9,093 nucleotides of DNA from CAZVWH01 sp964631175 (GTDB lineage: Bacteria; Planctomycetota; Phycisphaerae; Sedimentisphaerales; Anaerobacaceae): the NCBI GenBank assembly GCA_964631175.1, contig CAZVWH010000107.1, forward strand, positions 1 through 9,093. The letters run 5' to 3'. Below, piece after piece: positions 6,410 through 9,093 of this stretch (positions within the stretch are counted from its first letter, which is position 1; every line of letters begins with the position of its first letter). The notes beneath the pieces were generated by a model. The model worked only from the letters and a program-made list of their open reading frames with translations, was not told the origin of the DNA and made no database searches. The position numbers and the translations under genes were made by a program.

Positions 6410-8010
6410 TATTCTTCACCAAAAGTGTCGGCCTGGAAGACTAAAAAGCTCGTGCTTTCTTTCCAGGCATCCGGAGGTAATTTGGCTTTTAGTGACAGTT
6501 GTGTGAGCATTTGATTAAGGTCCCAGCCATGTTCGGGTGCAACCTGTGGCAAAAACACAGCCGATCGGCCGTCTTTTCTTAACACAACGCCATCGGTGCC
6601 GATTCGGATTTTATCATACGAGTCGATTGGTTGCGGCGATGTCAGGGCGGAGATTTCAATTTTTATGTCTTTGCATTCGTCTTCTGTCACCGGAGAGAAA
6701 CGTCTATCATTTAAGCTGGCGTTGATAGCATTTAGAATAACTGATTTATACAGAGGCTGCTGCGGAAGAATGTTACCTATGCAGCCTCTCAGTCGGCCAC
6801 TTGTCGTGAGCGTTACAAAGGCTGCACGGGGACAGCTCATTGCATCGCTTATGGTAACGCCTAACTCAGCGGGTTGTGGGACTCGCTGATTTTGCAAAAC
6901 GTAACTTATTGTTTTGCGTGCTAAAGTTAAAAGCTGTCTTTTATCTTCTTCAGTTAATTCGGGATTATTATGCAGCGGTTTTATTTCTGGGTTGTTTGCC
7001 CACGTCCCGGAAAAGACAACGGATAGGTAACTGACGGGATTGCTAAAATCGCCGGTCAACTCGCCGGAAGTCGTGTAATTTGCTAAACTAACCTTGGTTT
7101 CCTTTTCCAGCATTGAAAGCAGCACGGCTATTGGTATGTAACCGCAAATCGTAGCTCCGGTTTTGCGCTTGTATTCGAGAAAGTCCTCTCCGTCCAGCTT
7201 GGCTATGTATTCGTATGCCCCCATGTCCAGCTTTTTAATCTGCTCAGGCACATTTTCCGTAAAAGGTACATAGTTAAATCTTGGCCCAAAATGAGTAAAA
7301 TCGGAGCTTGTAACTACGAGCGTTTCGGTATCTACAAGACTTCGGAGAATTGAGCCGGCTTTTCTAATTGTCTGCGGCGAGCATTGACCAGCTACAATCG
7401 GCACAAGCTTGAAACCTTCTTGGCAGTACTGTAATAGCGGCAGCTCCATTTCTACGCTGTTCTCACCCTCAAATGCACGCGGCAGATTTTGAAACACCGG
7501 GAACCTCAACAGCTTGCCGATGAATTCAGTATCCAGCGGGATTTGGCCTAAAGGTGTTTCGTAATGTGTTGCCCTCGGCACGCTCAGCATCTCTTCCATG
7601 TAGGTGTGATGGCTGGGGCCAATAACGATGATTCGTTTATACTTCCTGTCGATGGTTTTTAGCGCGCTGGCTGCGGTTTGGCCTGAGTATGCGTATCCTG
7701 CATGAGGAAGAATAAGTGCAATAACATTGTTTATTACTTTAGTATCGGCTTTCCGAAAGAACTCGTCGAGCTGCGCAGTAAGCACGTTTGGATCTGCATA
7801 ATACCAACTGCCGGCAAGTGATGAACGGAGAACTACTTTGCCTGGCTGGGCGATAGCTTCTTTGGGAGCACGTGTTTTCCAGAGAAATACAGCAACAATA
7901 CCTACTGTCACCATCACCAAGAGGAAAGAGGATAGAATCCAGAGGTCTTTTCTGTTATCTGTTCTCTGTCTTCCGTCGTCTGTCCTCTGTCCTCTGTCCT
8001 GCCTATTCAT
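6409..8010 (-). CDS. Membrane-anchored Memo-AMMECR1 fusion (AmmeMemoRadiSam proteins B and A)
   Basis: This 533-residue protein joins two partners of the AmmeMemoRadiSam system that are often separate genes; the reaction they carry out is not established. A basic N-terminus is followed by one membrane segment (about 24-44), probably a signal anchor, which would place the rest outside the cytoplasm. The Memo domain (about 60-335) retains the metal and active-site motifs PHAGY (102-106), GPSHH (131-135), SSDFTH (235-240) and TICG with Cys289. The AMMECR1 domain (about 350-533) has the hallmark LRGCIG (407-412). The frame is open to ATG 8145, but I choose ATG 8010: GGAG stands 8 bases upstream, the start is one base after the stop of the small Tat protein, and an earlier start would add 45 residues encoded over that gene. 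Residues 4-20 derive from a heptamer repeat array. A one-base overlap links it to the next gene. Anchoring is inferred; basic residues on both sides of the helix leave topology open. Confidence 0.9.
   Translation of the reverse strand: MNRQDRGQRTDDGRQRTDNRKDLWILSSFLLVMVTVGIVAVFLWKTRAPKEAIAQPGKVVLRSSLAGSWYYADPNVLTAQLDEFFRKADTKVINNVIALILPHAGYAYSGQTAASALKTIDRKYKRIIVIGPSHHTYMEEMLSVPRATHYETPLGQIPLDTEFIGKLLRFPVFQNLPRAFEGENSVEMELPLLQYCQEGFKLVPIVAGQCSPQTIRKAGSILRSLVDTETLVVTSSDFTHFGPRFNYVPFTENVPEQIKKLDMGAYEYIAKLDGEDFLEYKRKTGATICGYIPIAVLLSMLEKETKVSLANYTTSGELTGDFSNPVSYLSVVFSGTWANNPEIKPLHNNPELTEEDKRQLLTLARKTISYVLQNQRVPQPAELGVTISDAMSCPRAAFVTLTTSGRLRGCIGNILPQQPLYKSVILNAINASLNDRRFSPVTEDECKDIKIEISALTSPQPIDSYDKIRIGTDGVVLRKDGRSAVFLPQVAPEHGWDLNQMLTQLSLKAKLPPDAWKESTSFLVFQADTFGEE
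6416..6420 (-). promoter_or_regulatory. Ribosome binding site of the giant membrane protein
   Basis: GGTGA lies 6 bases before the ATG at 6409, inside the last codons of the upstream gene. It supports ATG 6409 and translational coupling through the TAATG stop-start overlap. Confidence 0.6.
7950..7998. repeat. Seven-unit CTCTGTC-type heptamer array in the Memo-AMMECR1 gene
   Basis: Seven 7-bp units run in one register: TTCTGTT, ATCTGTT, CTCTGTC, TTCCGTC, GTCTGTC, CTCTGTC and CTCTGTC. On the coding strand they become the charged N-terminal stretch QDRGQRTDDGRQRTDN just after Met1. This is the same family as the TTCTGTC array at 2478-2519, in a second gene of the operon, and it extends only the cytoplasmic tail before the membrane segment. 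Confidence 0.8.
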
Positions 8011-8011
8011 A

Positions 8012-8194
8012 TCAGCCGCTCCACTTATTTTGTTTAGAGATGTCCCGCAAAGGCCTGAGAGAACCCGGATACTTTCCAAGCCGGACAGCCCGAACGAATT
8101 TACGCGGGACAGTCTTTTTGGCAAGCCATGAGGTGCTAATAACAATTGTTGAACCTGCTTTCAATAATTTCTGGATGAATTTTCTGCGTGTCAT
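8012..8194 (-). CDS. 60-residue twin-arginine-signal protein between amrS and the Memo-AMMECR1 gene
   Basis: I do not recognise a characterised family. The protein starts TRRKFIQK, a good twin-arginine (Tat) motif, followed by a moderately hydrophobic stretch (about residues 9-24, LLKAGSTIVISTSWLA). The rest is basic (AKKTVPRKFVRAVRLGKYPG) and ends ISKQNKWSG. Its coding status is supported by context: its ATG overlaps the amrS stop (ATGA), GGAG (8202-8205) lies 7 bases before the ATG, and its stop is one base before the next gene's ATG. Possible roles, all inferred, are an exported or membrane-held partner of the Memo-AMMECR1 protein, a peptide substrate of the adjacent radical SAM enzyme, or a Tat-anchored assembly factor. 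There is no Cys for metal or haem binding and no lipobox. The mature part would be only about 35 residues if cleaved. Confidence 0.8.
   Translation of the reverse strand: MTRRKFIQKLLKAGSTIVISTSWLAKKTVPRKFVRAVRLGKYPGSLRPLRDISKQNKWSG
8019..8022 (-). promoter_or_regulatory. Ribosome binding site deciding the Memo-AMMECR1 start
   Basis: GGAG lies 8 bases before ATG 8010 and inside the last codons of the small Tat protein gene. It favours this start over the upstream in-frame ATG at 8145. Confidence 0.65.
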
Positions 8195-9093
8195 CTCCAG
8201 ACTCCGTATATTTCTTTACCACACCTTGAGCAACAGCCATTTTTAAGCTGGTTCTTCAGGATAGTATAGCCGCTGCGTTCGATAAGCAATTCTTTACAGC
8301 TCGGACAATATGTGTTCTGTCCTTCTTTGCTGAGAATATTTCCTATGTAAACGTAGTTTAGTCCTTCGCTGATCGCAATTTCACGAGCCATGTCCAAAGT
8401 CTGCGGCGAAGTCGGTGGCAAATGTCGCAATTTATATCGAGGGGTGAAACTTGAAAAGTGCAGAGGAGTTTCACCGCCCAGGTTTGCTTTAACCCAGCGG
8501 CTAAGCCGGCGTATCTGCTCAGGCTTGTCGTTCAGCGTCGGGATAATCAGGTTCGTAACTTCAACCAGTATGCCGCTTGCCTTTGCTACGACCAGAGCGT
8601 TCTGGACCGGCTTCAGCGTTCCCGAACAAATACGCCGATAGAGGTCATCAGAAATGAATTTCAAGTCTATGTTTGCAGCGTCGACATATTCAAGCAGTTT
8701 TTTCCATGGCTGTTCATTTATATATCCGGCTGTCACCAGGACATTGCGTATGCCGGCTTGCCTGGCCAACTTTGCGGTATCATAGACGTATTCATAAAAA
8801 ATAATAGGGTCGGTATAGGTATATGCCAGGGAGGGACAGTTACGCTCTTTTGCCAGCTCAACAAGTTTCTCTGGCGAACAAACATACGCCTGGCTTTCCT
8901 CAGGATTGGCTTGTGATATTTCCCAGTTCTGACAATTTTTGCAATGAAGATTGCACCCGACTGTAGCCACCGAGAAAATTCTGGTGCCCGGCAGGAAATG
9001 AAAAAGAGGTTTTTTCTCGACCGGGTCGTAAGGATAAAGCGAACAAGGATACCCATAGACGACCGTGCGCAAGACGCCGTCGATATTGATTCT
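8191..9093 (-). CDS. amrS: AmmeMemoRadiSam system radical SAM enzyme, 5' end outside the window
   Basis: This is a radical S-adenosylmethionine enzyme that should cleave SAM reductively at a [4Fe-4S] cluster; its substrate is unknown. The frame is open to the right edge, giving 300 residues here. The visible N-terminus RINIDGVLRTVVYG corresponds to the part just after the usual Cys-rich start of the family, so roughly 30-40 residues are missing. The radical SAM signature CNLHCKNC (CxxxCxxC) is at visible residues 47-54, preceded by EKKPLFHFLPG and followed by QNWEISQ, both hallmarks of this subfamily. The barrel continues with SLAYTYTDPIIFYEY, a patch AANIDLKF, and HFSSFTPRY. The C-terminus has paired cysteines (CPSC, CSRC) like a zinc ribbon and ends IYGVWR, as family members do. 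The TTG at 9072 is not a credible start because conserved sequence continues upstream. It overlaps the small Tat gene by four bases (ATGA) and is the most promoter-proximal gene of the operon visible here. Confidence 0.93.
   Translation of the reverse strand, partial: RINIDGVLRTVVYGYPCSLYPYDPVEKKPLFHFLPGTRIFSVATVGCNLHCKNCQNWEISQANPEESQAYVCSPEKLVELAKERNCPSLAYTYTDPIIFYEYVYDTAKLARQAGIRNVLVTAGYINEQPWKKLLEYVDAANIDLKFISDDLYRRICSGTLKPVQNALVVAKASGILVEVTNLIIPTLNDKPEQIRRLSRWVKANLGGETPLHFSSFTPRYKLRHLPPTSPQTLDMAREIAISEGLNYVYIGNILSKEGQNTYCPSCKELLIERSGYTILKNQLKNGCCSRCGKEIYGVWR
8202..8205 (-). promoter_or_regulatory. Ribosome binding site of the small Tat protein
   Basis: GGAG sits 7 bases before ATG 8194, within the GGAGTC codons near the 3' end of amrS. 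It supports real translation of the 60-residue frame. Confidence 0.6.

Noticed and set aside
8011..8145. Longer N-terminus for the Memo-AMMECR1 protein starting at ATG 8145
   Set aside because: It would overlap most of the small Tat gene, its extra 45 residues resemble no signal or domain, and the ATG at 8010 has a better placed GGAG and follows the preceding stop by one base.
7872..8246. 124-residue plus-strand frame across the repeat array and small Tat gene
   Set aside because: It is antisense to three supported genes, and its composition reflects the translated heptamer repeat.
8733..9056. 107-residue minus-strand frame inside the radical SAM gene
   Set aside because: It is an alternate frame of amrS without family features.
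9070..9072. TTG as the start of the radical SAM gene
   Set aside because: The frame stays open to the window edge and the upstream residues RINIDGV fit the family, so the true start is outside.

Overview
The window is a bacterial chromosomal fragment of moderate GC. Every gene I can support lies on the minus strand, so transcription runs from right to left. The organism cannot be named with confidence. The gene types and the many short repeats that have entered coding sequence recall uncultured anaerobic lineages such as Planctomycetota, but that is a low-confidence inference.

Right part (2195-9093): a tightly packed operon, read from the right edge. It holds (i) the radical SAM enzyme of the AmmeMemoRadiSam system (amrS-like, 5' end outside the window); (ii) a 60-residue protein with a twin-arginine signal, overlapping amrS by 4 bases; (iii) a membrane-anchored fusion of a Memo domain (AmmeMemoRadiSam protein B) and an AMMECR1 domain (protein A), starting one base after the stop of (ii); and (iv) a 1404-residue polytopic membrane protein that overlaps (iii) by one base. 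Protein (iv) joins a membrane spermidine-synthase-like module to an FMN-binding domain and a NosR/NapH-like iron-sulfur membrane module. Such packing implies translational coupling and a shared task. A possible reading is a membrane-associated redox or modification system in which (iv) moves electrons through flavin and Fe-S centres while the AmmeMemo proteins, partly outside the cytoplasm, act on an unknown substrate. The biochemical role of AmmeMemoRadiSam is not established, so this is a hypothesis.

Middle (1532-2194): a 663-base gene-free stretch. It holds a plausible sigma70-type promoter for the leftward kinase gene, two near-perfect palindromes, and a cluster of overlapping short hairpins just beyond the end of the operon. 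I see no coding sequence there.

Left part (1-1531): a soluble two-PAS-domain sensor histidine kinase, cut by the left edge in its ATPase domain.

A second theme is repeat colonisation of genes. Heptamer tandem arrays (7-bp period), three copies of a 25-bp interspersed core, and an 83-bp element bounded by a perfect 12-bp inverted repeat all lie in frame inside the two large operon genes. All sit in loops, linkers or a terminal tail.
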